Source of the DNA: Heligmosomoides polygyrus polygyrus
Taxonomy: Eukaryota; Nematoda; Chromadorea; Rhabditida; Heligmosomidae
Direction of reading: 5' to 3'
Assembly (NCBI GenBank): GCA_947396885.1
Contig: OX377205.1
Coordinates: forward strand, 62,654,969 to 62,718,968
Length of the DNA: 64,000 nt
The notes below the pieces were generated by a model. The model did no database searches and had not been told where the DNA came from. It saw only the letters and a program-made list of their open reading frames with translations. The position numbers and the translations under genes are program-made. Of the stretch, positions 11,301 to 25,000 are shown piece by piece. The number at the start of each line of letters is the position of its first letter. The stretch's first letter is position 1.

Positions 11301-14300
11301 CTTTTGCAATGGCTACGGCCTTCTTTGCCGCTTTCTTCGCCTCCTGGTACATACGCCATTTGTCTGCAGTCCTGTCGCGCAGGAACGCGTGATATAATTT
11401 TTTCTTCTCTCGGACTTTTTCTCTTACGTCGTTAGTCCACAGCCACGCCAGCTTCTCGATCTTGCGGCGTCCAGGCTTAGTCATGCCTAATTCAGAGCAT
11501 GCAACTTGTAAAATCGTATCGGTTGCATCTTTCCATGTTTCGTCGACGGTTGTCACCGTCGGTAACCGAATACGAGAAACAAAAGCTGCAGCGTTTTCCT
11601 TCAATCGCCACCACTTGATTCTCGGTGGACCGCATCGCTCGACATGCCTCAGCCTCGGAGGGGCGAACTTAAGAGTGCATATCAGCGGACGGTGCTGTGT
11701 GGCGACAGTCTCGTACGGCACCACCTTCGCATCTGTAACCAGCTTTCGATCGCGATGCTTCACAAGGATGAAGTCGATCTGTGTCTTGGTGCTCCGGCTA
11801 TAGAACGACACCAGATGGGAGTCACGCTTTCGAAATACGGTGTTCGCGATGATGAGGTTATGCGAGTCCGCATACTCAAGGATTCGCTCACCATCAGTTA
11901 CGTGCTCCATATCCGAAACCGCCGTGACAGCTGCGACCATCTTTCGCAGTCCACACATGACCGTTGAGGTCACCTGCGATAACGACAGCGTCTTCTGACG
12001 GTACCTCTGCTGTCTTTTCATCAAGCAGGGTCCAAAACTCATCCTTGGCTCTCTCAGAGCAGCCTGCCTGCGGAGCGTATGCAGAGAAGAAATGATACAT
12101 ACGCTGTTCAGCAGCGACTACGACCTTCATCAAGCGGTCACTAAAACGATCCACGCTTATAATCGCGTCTCGGAAACGTTCGGAGACGATTACACCAACT
12201 CCGCTGATGGTCCTGGGACTGTCGCACAGAATGGCCTTGAAGCCTCGGCCTATGCCCCTCGATTTACAACAGGACCACCTCGTCTCCTGTACCGCACATA
12301 AGTCGATTCGTCTTCGCTCCAGTGCTTCTGCCAACTCGCACGAGCGGCCCGTCAACGTACCCACATTCAGCGTAGCTACGCGGGTCTTGCCAACGTTACG
12401 GGACTTTCGGACTAGCTCAGTTTCCCCCGATGCCGTCCTCGCATCAGGGACCCTCGCATACTTCTCACACTCGCCGGGCTCTGCGAGTGCGCGTCGGCTC
12501 CCGCGGACACCGTAGCATTATCTCGATACTCACTTAACGTCATCAACCATGTGATGTGACATGGGATCTCCATAGGCCGGTCTGTCAATAGGGCCTGTCG
12601 CCTGTACTCGAATGTCCGTGATTAGCTTAGCTCGCAGAGGCGAACAGTTTCCAGTGGCACCACGTGGAGCAACGGACATCGCCACCGTCCAAGCAACCCA
12701 ATATGTTTAAAAAATTTCGACCATTAGTCTTATTGCGACTGCGCTAAATGTGATGGAAAAATCGTTAGCGAGAAACTGCTATCGTGGCTTAGCAAATGTA
12801 GTGTTATTCCTCGAAGGCAGCACGGTTTCCCACCTGTGGCTTCAAATTCAACCAATCTGTGTGACACGGCACATGGTCTCTCACATGCTGTCGTCATAAT
12901 ATACTATTAGCCACACTAGAAATGCTTGGTATTCGAGGCAAGACACTGTCCTGGTCTAAATCACACTTACCTAATGACATGACAGTAGGGGTGAGACATA
13001 GTGTGGAGATGGTGCTCCTCAGAGAGCAGTTTTCTCCCCTTCGCCATTTATGAACTACATTGATCATTGATCATCCTCAAATCCTGATGTCTTCGGTTTA
13101 TGTTGAGGCACAGCTGTACGCTGATGACGTTAAAATATATGGAGTTTGTGATGACGAAACCAGAGAGGAGGCTCATTTATTTCTACAATACTCGGTTGAA
13201 GGGATGAATTGCTGGGCACCTAGTTCAGGTGTTCCGATAAACGCTGGAAAATGTACTGATATGCACCTTGGAGGTGGAGATGCACCGGCCTATAAAATAA
13301 ATAGTGGCCCGCCTACATCTTGTAGCTCAACAAAAGATCTTGGTGTTGCTTTCGACACTGCTTTAAAGTTCTCGCTTCGAATCGACGTCATAGTTCGTAA
13401 AGCCTATGCCCCTCTTTTCCCTAAATTGTATGCTTCGTAATACAAAATGATCAGATAATGGTATATTGTTGCTGCTCTACAAGTCATACGATCCCCTCGT
13501 CTTGAATAGCGCTCTCCAGTTGGGAGCCTCCACCTGTAGAAAAACGCAACTAAAATTGAACAAGTACAGCATGTATTCATCCGACTCTTTATGGCACCGT
13601 CTAATGCAACCTTTATCTAGAACTAACATTCCTAGCTACACCGAGAAGCTGAAGATATTTGAATTAAAAACGCTGGAGGAAACACGCATCATCTCATAGT
13701 CATACTCAACTTTCTGCTGCCGTATACCTAGAAAAGAATCAAAATTATCGGCTAGTATATACTGGAGTGCCAACAAGTTCACGTACTGGTGGCCCCAACA
13801 TGCACTATCGTACAATTGGTAAGAAAAAGTATTAGTCAATGTTTAATAAACTATTTAACCGCTGCACTAGCTGCGATCGCCTCAGTCACAAATACTAGAA
13901 ACTGATAATAGCTACTCACTTAGAAAGACTAGAAGTTTGACCTGGTTCAGCAGGAGGTAATGTGTACAGGATGCGGCAAAAACTTCGCAGATCAATTCTA
14001 ACTATCAAGTTTATCTACTACTAACATGACAATTCGAAGCATGCTAACAGTTTTCGAAATGATCGCCCTCAGCTTCCACACAGTCCTTCAGACGTTCGAC
14101 AAAGGCGTCTCATGTGGCAGGAAGGTACGGTTCATTAATTTCGTACCAGGATTTCAAAAGCACTTCATTAAAATTCATCAATTTCGTCCCAGGATTTCGA
14201 AAGCAGTTCTTTAAAAGAGTCCAAATTTGGGTGTCTGGTAGACCAAGCTTTTTTCTCTAAGACGGCCCGCACAGAATAATCCATCGGGTCAAGGTCCGGA

Positions 14301-16050
14301 GGATTGGAGGGTCATTCGTCGTGTGTGATGAAATCAGGCAGCTGCTCGGCGCACCATTCCTGGATCACCTTCGCTTTGTGTGCCGGAGCGGAATCTTGTT
14401 GAAAGCACCAGTAGGATTCTCCGAAGTGGGAATCGGCCCACGGCTTGAGAACTTCTCCAGGATATTCCAGGATAGGATATTTTCCAAGGTAAACCGCTGC
14501 GTTGATTTTCAAGCCAGCTTTGACGAAAACAAGTGGAGCTTTTCCTGAAGATGTGACTCCTCCCAAAGCCCTTGAGGCTTTTTCGCACTTTCCTGAAGTC
14601 GTCCTTTGGCGGTAGCATCAGCAAGCGAGTATCCAATAATTCTCTCATTTTGGGAGTTGAAGGCTGAATTCAACGTGAAAATCTTTTCATCGCTAAAGAC
14701 GATGTTTCGAGCGCGTGCCACCGTGAATCGTTGCAGCAACATTTTGCATTCCTCCAATCTCGTCTTCTTCATAGTGTCCGTCAGGAGTTGGCATTTCTGC
14801 AGACGATAAGGAAGCTTTTTAAGCTTTACCCTGACTATCCTCCTTATTGACCTTCCGCTTATTCCTACGTCTTTTGCCATCTGGCGCATCGATCTCCTGG
14901 CGTTTCTTCGGATTTTTCTCTCACGAGTTTTACATTTTTCCGGTTTGTAGCTGTCCTGGGACGTCCTCTTCCTTTTCCACCCTCTTCGGTCTTCAATTCC
15001 TTGTAGCGCTTCACTGTATTCTGAACCGTTCTTCGAGACACGGAAAGGATCTTCACAATATCTCTCGTTTGCTTACCGGCCTTATGAAGTTCGATAATAG
15101 CACTTCTTAGGTTGGAACGCCTAACCATTTCGTACTCAAGTACGCATGAGTTCCACAATGTTCAGTCAACACATATTAGGCGAATGAAGCGGGAAAATTT
15201 CTAAGAAATTTCAAAAAAAAATATTTAGGTGCGCGGGTAATTTTGCCGCACCTTGTACGTAATGACTAACGATTCAGTTTCACCACTACTGGGGCCTGAG
15301 GGTCAAAAATCTGTGCGCAAAGCCCTTGAGGCCTTCTGTTACAGATTTCACCATTCCAAGGATCCCCAGTTCAACCAGAAATGGGAACGCATGTATGCTA
15401 CATACTCGCGATCTCAAGCTACACCTCAGTCCCGCATTCTAACCTTGCGTAGTTGCTAACCCGTACCTTTGGTAATCTACCGGTTCTTGAGTACGTAGGT
15501 GAGGAGAGCTACCTGGATCAACTTCATTCGTAAGGTTGAGGAGACATCTGGCGAGATAACTCGTAATTGATTAGACACTGGCCATGACGAGGTCGATTCA
15601 GCCAAGAGGTGATAGCCAATAACCCCTAACCACCTGAGGAGTGAGGAGCTTGCCAACACAACAAAAGGATTCAAGCACCTCGAAGTGAATCATTTCGAGA
15701 GTTGGGCTCGGCCAGCGGCAAGATGCTATGGAAAATGTCGGAGAAATACCTTGAGGTCCACACATCACCAGCGGCGACAGCAACGTTTCTCCCTTTGACT
15801 TGTCGATCGGAGGCGAGTCACCGTCACGACACACCTGAAACGATCCGGTCCGCCAATACTTCAAGGTGACACCTACTTCCAAAGACATCGGAGGTCAGCC
15901 GCAAACCTTCACGTAGACCTCGTGGGTCTCTCCAGGCGGTATCGCTCCTTTGGGGATTCGCAGTTCCACTCCGGATGCTGGGCAGTTGAGCACACCGCCT
16001 TCGTGGCCAATCACCGCATTCGTCTCTTCGACAATCGTCGGCTCCTGGAT
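8380..16050 (-). CDS. zoo-1: ZO-1 ZU5 domain exons and stop
   Basis: ZU5 spans exons 16050-15907, 15834-15750 and 8570-8380. Blocks are [79 protein letters not shown] and [20 protein letters not shown], ending VVHITHF and a TGA at 8380-8382. P-K-G-A-I-P-P-G and LSPLVMCGP are ZU5 signatures. Termination directly after the domain matches vertebrate ZO-1, where ZU5 is also C-terminal and is reported to bind a Cdc42 effector kinase. The last intron is 7,179 bp and consists largely of transposons, yet donor CAAG|GTATTT and acceptor tccttcag|GAC join in frame to give CGPQGLTF. Confidence 0.92.
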
Positions 16051-19000
16051 CTGAACCCGACGACGTAAATCAGAGGTCATACGAGAAAACCGCGGTGCTC
16101 ACATCTGACGTGATCATAACGCTGTTCTCGACGCTTCCACGCTCGTTTTGATTCACGGAGTCATCCCTGCGTGGACTGCGATTGCCGTTCGCCTCTATTC
16201 GCATGGCTTCTGATGGCTGTCCATTGGTGTTGCCGCTCGAAGAGGAATTTCCATTCGTGAGTCTAAATAGTGTTTTCTTGGTTTTCCAACACCGCACCTA
16301 TTTCCGAAGGATAGAATGGGAAGCTGACGTAGCCCACTCCTTTAGGACACGTCACGTCTATTTTTAGATGGAGTAGGAGGGCGCCGTTGGTGCTCGCACG
16401 AGCAGCTCAACGAGAAGCTGGACGACAGGTGATGCAGGCGATTCATTGAGCTATCGGCTAGTCCGGCCTTCTTATTAGTCAGCGAAGTCTATTAAATCAT
16501 CTTCCAAAATCAGCCAGAGGGCGTAGCAAGACTGATTGTGGACTGTGGCTTCGCTAGGATCTCGCCTCGGTATTAAGCAGACAATAAATGTAGGCACCTA
16601 ATATTTCGTTAGGCCTTCCTTTCGTCTGCCTGCGACGCCAACTGGCTTCAAGAAAAGTGGAAGGAGAGCGAAGAGGGGTAAACTTTGAATACGCAGAAAG
16701 GGTCCTGCATAGATCGATTTTAAGCTTGGAGCTAGGGCATGCCTCTTTCGCAAGTATATCGCTGAGCCCAGCTCTTCAAATAATGACAGGTGTGTTGCTT
16801 TCATTGTGGCAATTCATAGTTTTTAAACTCATAACCAGAACTGTAGCGTAAAATATTTCCCTTCAAACTGCGGTCTATCCAGCCCGGCGATGGTGCAATC
16901 AACGTACTTGCCCATTCAAATAACAACTCGTCTTTTCTGCTTCAAATGTTTCCAGGCTATAGAAGGGAATAAGACGTCGTTATTGTTCACTCGAAAAAGT
17001 CCGAAGATCTATTGCTTCAAGGCTTATTAAACGTTACAGGTCCACTAATGAATATGAGGAGAAGTAACAGGGTAAACTGAGAGCCGTTGCTTACAAATGC
17101 TTACTGCTTTTAGGTAGTTTGAGGACAACCCACGTTTTCTGCAGCTACTAATCCCAGCGCAGCTTCCTACGCTCCATGAATTCTTGCCATTCTTATTTGG
17201 AAGGACAACTCAAAAATTCAACGAAAATGAACTGCGGATGCCTGTTGGAACAAAGTGTAATCGCCAACGCGTTTGCTCCAGCCAGCAGTTTTCTGGGGGG
17301 TTTTCAAGTATAATGGAACAGGATGATACACTGGCACAAGCACTAACGGATCAACTTCCTTTATATGAATATATAGCAGGCTACGTAGGAACATAAGAAT
17401 AACCGCAGCCCCAGAAGTGATGACCTCCACAGGTGAAACAGAAGAAAATGTGAAGAGATACGGCGAGAAGTAGCGACACCTTCCATCATCCGAAGAGGAC
17501 GCGTGGAGATTAGACTGGCCAGGTTCCCTCTCCCCACCTTATGCTTCACAAAAAAGGGTATATGTTGCGTAGGTGAGCAGTATTGGTAGGTGGGAACGCC
17601 TAAACCAATTGGACCGTATTGAATGGGCATGCCGTTCAGAGAGGGCGCATTCAGTCGCCCTGATAGGCTGGCATGTGCTCGGGCTGTGCTCTGTTTGGCT
17701 GTTATTGGCTGGCGCGCTCCAGCCTACCAATGCTGCTCACCTACGCAACATGTACCCTTGAAAGTCACTGCTCCATTGACTGGAAACGCTTTCTTGTTTC
17801 TCCCATCTGAAGAGAACGTGGACCTATTCGAAAGCGAGTGCTTACCCATTAGTGCCGTTGGTGCCCGGCTGTCGCGGATGTGACGGCGCGAGCGACAGGC
17901 TGTTCGAAATGAGGCTAGGAGAGTCCATTCGGGAGACAGGCTCCGGAGTGATGCTGTCCTGCCATCGATTCCTGCAGATAAATCCACTACATCAGGTCGT
18001 CGCCAGAGGCGACAGCAGCCGCCCCGCATGGTGAGTTGGTGCAAACGAAGTGGAGGTTCGGACTGACCTCACAACACCGTCCGTGTAGAGATGCGGCTTC
18101 GGAGCTATCGTCGGCCGAGAAGCGACTGGCTGCGAGGAGCCACGGGGAAACCGCTGAGGAGGCCCGTTGCCGCCCGCTTCGCCTGCATGACCGGAATAGG
18201 CCCCGGCGCCCATCTGAGGGGACGGTTTCTCCTCTCGCGGGGAGTACATGTCGGGGTTCGGTGGCTGTAGTGGCACCTAAACCTTGGCAGTAAGTTATTG
18301 TAAACTGAAACTTTTATGAAGCGCAATTAATCCGTTCTATGAACCAGAAAAAAATCAACGTGCCGAAAGAATGATATGAGCAAAGTTTTCCCCAGGCGAA
18401 CCTAACCAAAACTCTCCGCGCAAGCTAAACATCTGCTCCAAGAGTACCACCACCTACAAGATCCTTTACGTTTAAGAATTGCAATCAAAACATAGAAGAA
18501 CAACAAATAAAACGACGCTACCTGAGGCCTGTCATGAAGCCGTTGTTCTCCTCGCAGCCTGTCATCTCTTATCCTCGCCTCCTCCCGAAGACGAACGTTG
18601 GCAATCTCATTCGCCAGCCTGGCGTCATGGTACAGCGAGTCGTCATTCAGCAGCTGAAGCATTACAGTTCACTGGCAGTAGCAGAGGGGTGGGTGCGCTG
18701 AGTCATAAAGTCGTTGTATGACCAAACATTCATCGATCTGTGCCATGAAACCATTGCAGCAGCTGTGGTGTAGCGGCATAAGAACCCTGCCCCTAAGGGG
18801 GGTGCGGGTTGGAGTCGCGTCTGGCACCGGAGTTTTGATCGCAACAAGACATCGTTATAACAATTACGAAAATTACGGAAGCCTCATCGTTGTGAGCCAG
18901 CGAGCTACGTGTGGAACGTTGAATACCGATGGGCTAGAGGACTGCTGTGAATCCTGAGGGGGCCAAGCGTCATCGAGGGTAATCCCAGACAAGGTGGACC

Positions 19001-22000
19001 GACACAGTCGTCGCAAGGATGACATTTTTGGATGACGGTGGCGAGATAGCGAAACGAATGGAATGGAATGTACAGAGAGCAGGGGCTCTGATTTCCACGT
19101 AGACTGCCCGGCTCAAGCCAACGAAACCTGCAGAGTTGGCGAATTCCATAGCAAAGTAAAGCATTTCACATGGTTGCTGGGTGGTTATTCTATTCTCCAA
19201 AGTAAGTGATTATTCTGTGTGAAGGCATAATCTGTCTGTCTGTGGGCTATCTCATAGTAGTGAGTTTAGTGAGCGTCGCGCACCTCGCGAGCCATCCATT
19301 CTTTCATTCGTCCATTTAGTGCACTGGCCAAAGAAAAACCGCTATCTAATCTCTTCTCGATGCGCGACGCCTCCTGTTCTCAACCATAAATAGAAAAGGC
19401 ACTTTGAATGCGTATCTCTCGTGGAGCAGCAGTTTGGCTGATCTGTATACTATCACTTCCAGAATGGCCCTCAACCGATTTGTCGATCCCGTGAAAATGA
19501 TTTGGTCCGACAGCCTTGAAGCTCTAAAATTGAGCAGTGATTTATGCCAGTTCCCTGTATTTTCTCCTCGTGACAAAAACGGGACACATCCTTCAAATAG
19601 GTTTTCGTGTTCCTCCGCGAAGCATCTAGGGCAAGAGATTTCGACTCCTCGTGCCGCAAATACTCCCTTGAGACGAGACTTCACCACTCCGCTAACTCCA
19701 TGTCCCATAAGCTTTTTTAATCGGTGCAAACGACAAAATGTTCAATTCAGACACTCATTCCCTCCACAAAATCCTTGTGAATCGCTGGAGCGTCAATGTA
19801 TTTCTATTGTACAAGTCGCCGCTGTCGTGTAGTGATATGTAAAGCTCACCTGTTTCACGTGGAAATATCCCGGAGAGTTGGGATGACGCCCATTTGGTGG
19901 CTCTGAAACCGGAGGAATAAAAGAATTTGTAGTGCGGTAAAAAACGTTGCAGACTGGACGTTAGCGAAATAGCTTCGGAAAGAATGTTAGTGAAAGTTCC
20001 CAAAAGAAGCCTCTAGTCTTTACAAGGAATATTAGTAAAGCAGGAACGCAGTGACAGAAGACACACCATGCCCGTTAGTGAGCGGCGGTTCCTTGGCCGG
20101 TGAGACAGGCAGCAGCGGAGGCGGCGGATCGTCGCGCGACCCACTGCTCGCCGGGCGTGGACCGCCCTGGCCGGTCGGCAATGAGCCACGCTTCTCGAGC
20201 TGGTTAGTACGAACATCGGCGGACACCGTCGTGGCGCGATGCGGCTTCGCCGGCGCATCGGCGCCAGAGCCCTCGACGCCACCGGTGCCTCGTCGCGGCA
20301 ACGTCACCCAGCCGATCTGAGCACTCCGGGTCAGCTCACTTGCATGCGGCGAGTCCAGCGGCGCTGCTCCCATCGACTGATTGTTGTCCCAGTCGTAGAT
20401 GGACCTGCAATTCGCACAGCATTGAACGGGCACTGCCTGCAAGCAACTTGATCGCCGAAGATTCTGCTAACACGCAGTGAAGAGGCAGAAAGCGCCAGCA
20501 ACCAGGATAACTAGGACAACAGCTTTCTCAACGACGGCCTGCGCAATTAGCAGCCACTAGGGCTACAAACTTCTATTGTTTTCGTATATTTTCATTATTC
20601 AATTCCGGGCCTAGGACCGCCAAGTGGAAAATCGTTCGAGGCCAGCGAACATCCACCATGCTTGTATGCTATGGATACAACAGCGCCCTATTCATTCACT
20701 TCCCCCCTAAGGCAGTCTCCAGACGAAATGCGCACTCAGGTTGCCTTCGCAATATCCCGCTGTATAAAATGCATTCCTGAGGGGCCGACCAACACCGACC
20801 TTACCAGGAGGCTGGTTTCATGGTGGGTCTGAATGCGGAAGTGGTTTTATCGACCGAACCGCCTCTGATTCTGAGATATGGAAATGCAAGTATCTTGATA
20901 CGAGTCGTACAAAGAAGAAAGTTTCAGAATATTAAAAATTAGATGAAGTGGCCTAATTCTGCCGCTTTCGTGAGATGAAGTCGAGAGTTCAAATCCGCTC
21001 GTTGTGACTCCGTTTTGAGTGCTTATAAAGTAAGGAGTATCGAATTAATCAACAATATGATAGGATTTCATTGTTTTATATTTTTTTATTTTTTTCATTC
21101 CCCGTTTTTCTTGTAGAGCACAGAGCGCTACTCATCAAATTATCTTAGCTTTTTTCTTCAGAAACTGCACTGCAGGTTCGGGTCACGAGATTAAACCTGT
21201 ACTATGTCCCGGCGCCGTGAGAATCTTAATCATGTCATAACCACCGAATGGCTAAAAATTTAAAATATAAAAGTGCTTGAAAAAGTTATGAGAATAAGTC
21301 AGCGTCAATTGTTGATAGTTTTAACTCGATTTCCTCGTTGAAAGATACTGCCCTAACTTAACCTATATTTTCCACCGTAGAGGTTCATAGTTTTGTGTGA
21401 AAACATTCACTTACATCCGTCTATGACATGCCACATAATTATTGGCAAGTTCCTTCGTTCAGCAACTCAATAGACACAGCGGACGGCAACCAGTCATCGC
21501 AGTGACCAAAATCCAACGACACTGTTAGGGAACCAATTACCTTATATGCACGCAAAACAACAACGAGCGGGTTCTAACCCTCGGCCTCTATCATAAGAGC
21601 GCGCCATCCCCTAGGCCACTGATCGCAGGCGTTCTGGACGAAGCAGACTCCTAAGTGCGACTGGCTACTGCACACAATCTTCAATCAGCTAAAACACCAC
21701 TCAGAACTGCAGAACTCTGTTCGGGGAACTTGCATTATTGTATTTCCCTGGCTGAGTCGCTTCTGTCCATAACACCACTCCAGCCATTCAGACCTACCGC
21801 GATATTTTCCGTCTAGTCCTCATCCTTCGGCAGAAAGTGATCAGTTAGCAAATTTAACGAGGTCGGGATCGCATTCTCGTTTTGCTTAAAGGAGCCGCTA
21901 TGAAAGCGAGTTAGCCCCAAAATTTGCTGTCGCAGGATTGGCTTAACCTTTGATGCAGATCAGAAACGGTGCATAGGACGCACGAAGTAACATCGGTTGA

Positions 22001-25000
22001 GTTGGGATTAAAATGAAGGTGCCGTCCATCCCTATCGAGCATGTGATCGAGAGGTATGGCGTCCCACACCAGAAAAGCCGGCCGCGCCACCAAGCGGTAC
22101 AGACGACAACAAAATGATCATGATTTGGCCTCCAGAATGCAGGGCTTAAACTGGATGGAGCGTCTCCTCCATCCAGTTTAAGCCCTGCACCAGTTGGCCG
22201 ACATCAACGAGGTGAAAGACGTCGTTAGAGTCTGCGAGGAGCAAGCCAGAGCCAGAGCCAGCTTGTTGCGCACGCGAGACCAACACGGCTCCTAGCAACT
22301 TTTCCACAGCCGTTCTGAAACGAAAAAGCAGACCAAATGCACGCTTACCTCGCCATTTGAGACGGTGGACCTCCTCTGGTCGTACTCTCATCTCTCCGAC
22401 TTGAGTAGTCCGCGTAGTCTCCTTTCAGGGACTCCATGTCTGAGTCGTAGTTAGCGCCTCTCGAGGACAGCGGGAAAAGCAGCACCTAAACATTAGTCTA
22501 ACACGACGGTAATAGCAAAGCTCGCATTATCAGAGAGAATGTGAACGTGCACTCCACTAATCCCCCGGACAAGGGTGCTACCATTCGCAACTCTGGCGCG
22601 CCTACTCTGTCTCCTTTCAACGTATTCGGCATAGGCACGCACCGACGAAGAGACGTGCTTTGCACCAAAACGCGACTGAACTTTTTTCGCCTTTTCTTTT
22701 CTTCCCAAAACAGGTACAGTTCACATTTTTCAGTTCTCTGGAAGAACGAGCATCGTCAAGTTACTACACAATTTCCCGCAAATAAGAACATACATCCTCT
22801 AGCGGCAGATTCGGCGGGAACTCCGGCATCCACAGTCGTCGCTGCTGCAGATGGATGACCAGGTCGCGCAGCGCATCGAACCACGCGTCTTCGTTCGTGG
22901 CATCCACGGTTGCTGAAAATCCACCTTCGAAGAAGCTTGACAGGGCGTTTTCACGGGGCGGCCGTTTTTCAGGCCTAGAAAACACTGGGACATCTCGTAT
23001 CCCGCTATTCTGGTTGAACGGCAAACACCACGTAGGGCGATGAGTAGCACGGATTCATGACCAGCGCAGGATGTTTCAATTTTCCGCGTCGTAAGTGTCG
23101 TGCGGACAGCACGATCAAATGACTCAATTCGTGCTTGCTCTTCGACTAGAGCGTTACATGGAAAACATGAGGATGTCCTAGCTGTGGCTTAAGTTTATCA
23201 CTTAAAAAAACGAGACAGAAGATGATGTAATACAGACATCCTCACACGATTACAGCACGCCTCCCATGCTACCCTACTTGGCCCAAGGTGCATATCACAC
23301 AAGCGAATCGAAAACCTTAGTGCCCCTTTTCGACACCTCGTGAAGGGCCCGTGTCTCCGCCGAAACCACATTCTTAGAGCACCGCCTCTCTTTCTCGACC
23401 GATACACCTCAGTCTTCCGAAGAACTGCCCCACATCGTGTTGCACACACAGAGTCCCACAGCAGCAGACGATCCCCGAGCAGAAAAAGTGCACTTTTGCA
23501 ACATTTCTCTCCACCTCGTTGCATCTACGCGATTTGTCAGCCTGTGATCTTACTACCCGCAATGCCACGGTTAATAAAAGAGAGATCTACGATGACTGAC
23601 CACTTTCGTACATGCCGCCCAATCCATTTCTAATGGATCTCGCACGGATATTTCAGATGTGGATTTGGTTGATGCAACGATCTGTCGCTGAGCGAGAACA
23701 CATTCAGCGTGTAGCCCTTCCTGTACAAGTCTGATCCGGTGGCTGCTTCCCCACTTCAGAGGCTCGAATTCGACACTCAAGTCGCGAAAAGGACGAATGG
23801 AACGATTGCTGGTGCCCGCTCGAGCAAATCGGTCACAAACGGACAACCGCGGAGACAATTGGATATTCAGGCTATAGTGAATGGAGAAAAAAACCATTAA
23901 TCGATCGGACGCTCACTGACTCTGAGGAAGGCGACCCGCAGTCAAAGGGTTTAAATTTTGTAAGATCTCTTGAAGAACATATCAAGGAAGGAATGAGTAG
24001 ATCTATTCGCACGCGGAGTAACAGCTACTTTTAGAATCTCTTTATACAGATAAGATCCGAAAAACTCTCAGAACCATTACAGTTTGGAGTAAACCGCTCT
24101 ATATCTTGTAAGCAGAAGAAGTTTGCTCCCAATAATGAAACACGTTAGTCCTATGTCATACCTTCGCTCACCCCGAGCGAAGGCGACGAACAGAGCGATG
24201 CGCGAAGTCTCTTCGCTAGCGTGAAGCTAGCGAATAGGCGCGCAGTTAATAGCGTTGTGTGCAGCTGCGTCGTAGCATCGCTACCGATGCTGCCCGACGC
24301 TCTGCTCAGCTCAGCGACGCGGTCGCATCAGTAGCGATGCCGTATCGCTCGAAAGTATGACACCCCGCTAGCGAGGCTTCGCTAGCGGTGGATCGGACAA
24401 CTGCTACAGGCGTCTGCCCCTTCACAACGTCTGATACCGTCCCTTCCCCAATTATGTTAGTTGTCCATCGCCTTCGCTAGCGAAGAGCGATGGTATGACA
24501 TAGGCCTTTATGTTGATCATCCGCACTTGGAGCTGCAGCATCTCTTAAGGCAATAAGCTATAAGTGAATGACTTACATTTTGACGCCCTATTAGTCCTGC
24601 GCTCGTCTTTGCTCGTGGCAGCTTTGAATAGCACACGACTAATGCATAGTATTCAAGTACCTTTCGAACCGTGTCGGCCTCGCTTCAAGTTGCGGGGCTA
24701 GCGATAAGTTGAAGCACTTCCCTTGATCGATTTCTCACTACCGTGCGGTTTGTGGAACTGCAAGTACCCGAGATGACAGAATACTTGCAGGTTTTCAGGA
24801 GACGCGCTCGGATGTAACATGTTCGAATGCCACATGCTGCTGCATAATCGTTGCCCAGACATCTGCTGATGACAACAGTACGGCATCACATAGCTCGCAA
24901 TACTTATTGAAGCAAAAGCACGGAGAGACCCTTCAGATTTTCGTCGGTTCCTGCTAATGCATATACTACAGTACGCGGGGCCTAGCAACCCGCTCAGCAC

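Larger units (their letters stand above)
9345..13860 (+). pseudogene. CR1-type retrotransposon fragment, split by an RTE insertion
   Basis: Plus-strand CR1 reverse transcriptase in two pieces. Before the break (about 9357-9514) it reads [20 protein letters not shown] followed by [10 protein letters not shown]. After it (12703 onward) come [14 protein letters not shown], the fingers block, then [20 protein letters not shown] at 13090-13150 with the YADD catalytic box. Later come [17 protein letters not shown] (about 13327) and a thumb region to about 13850, ending with GGPNMHY and an AATAAA-like 3' end. Frameshifts and stops disable it. The break coincides exactly with the 16-bp duplication of the RTE element, so the RTE inserted into this older copy. 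Confidence 0.8.

Noticed and set aside
20051..20451. Plus-strand ORFs over the 20065-20404 exon
   Set aside because: The minus strand has matched splice sites and phase with the ZO-1 gene; the plus frames are antisense shadows.
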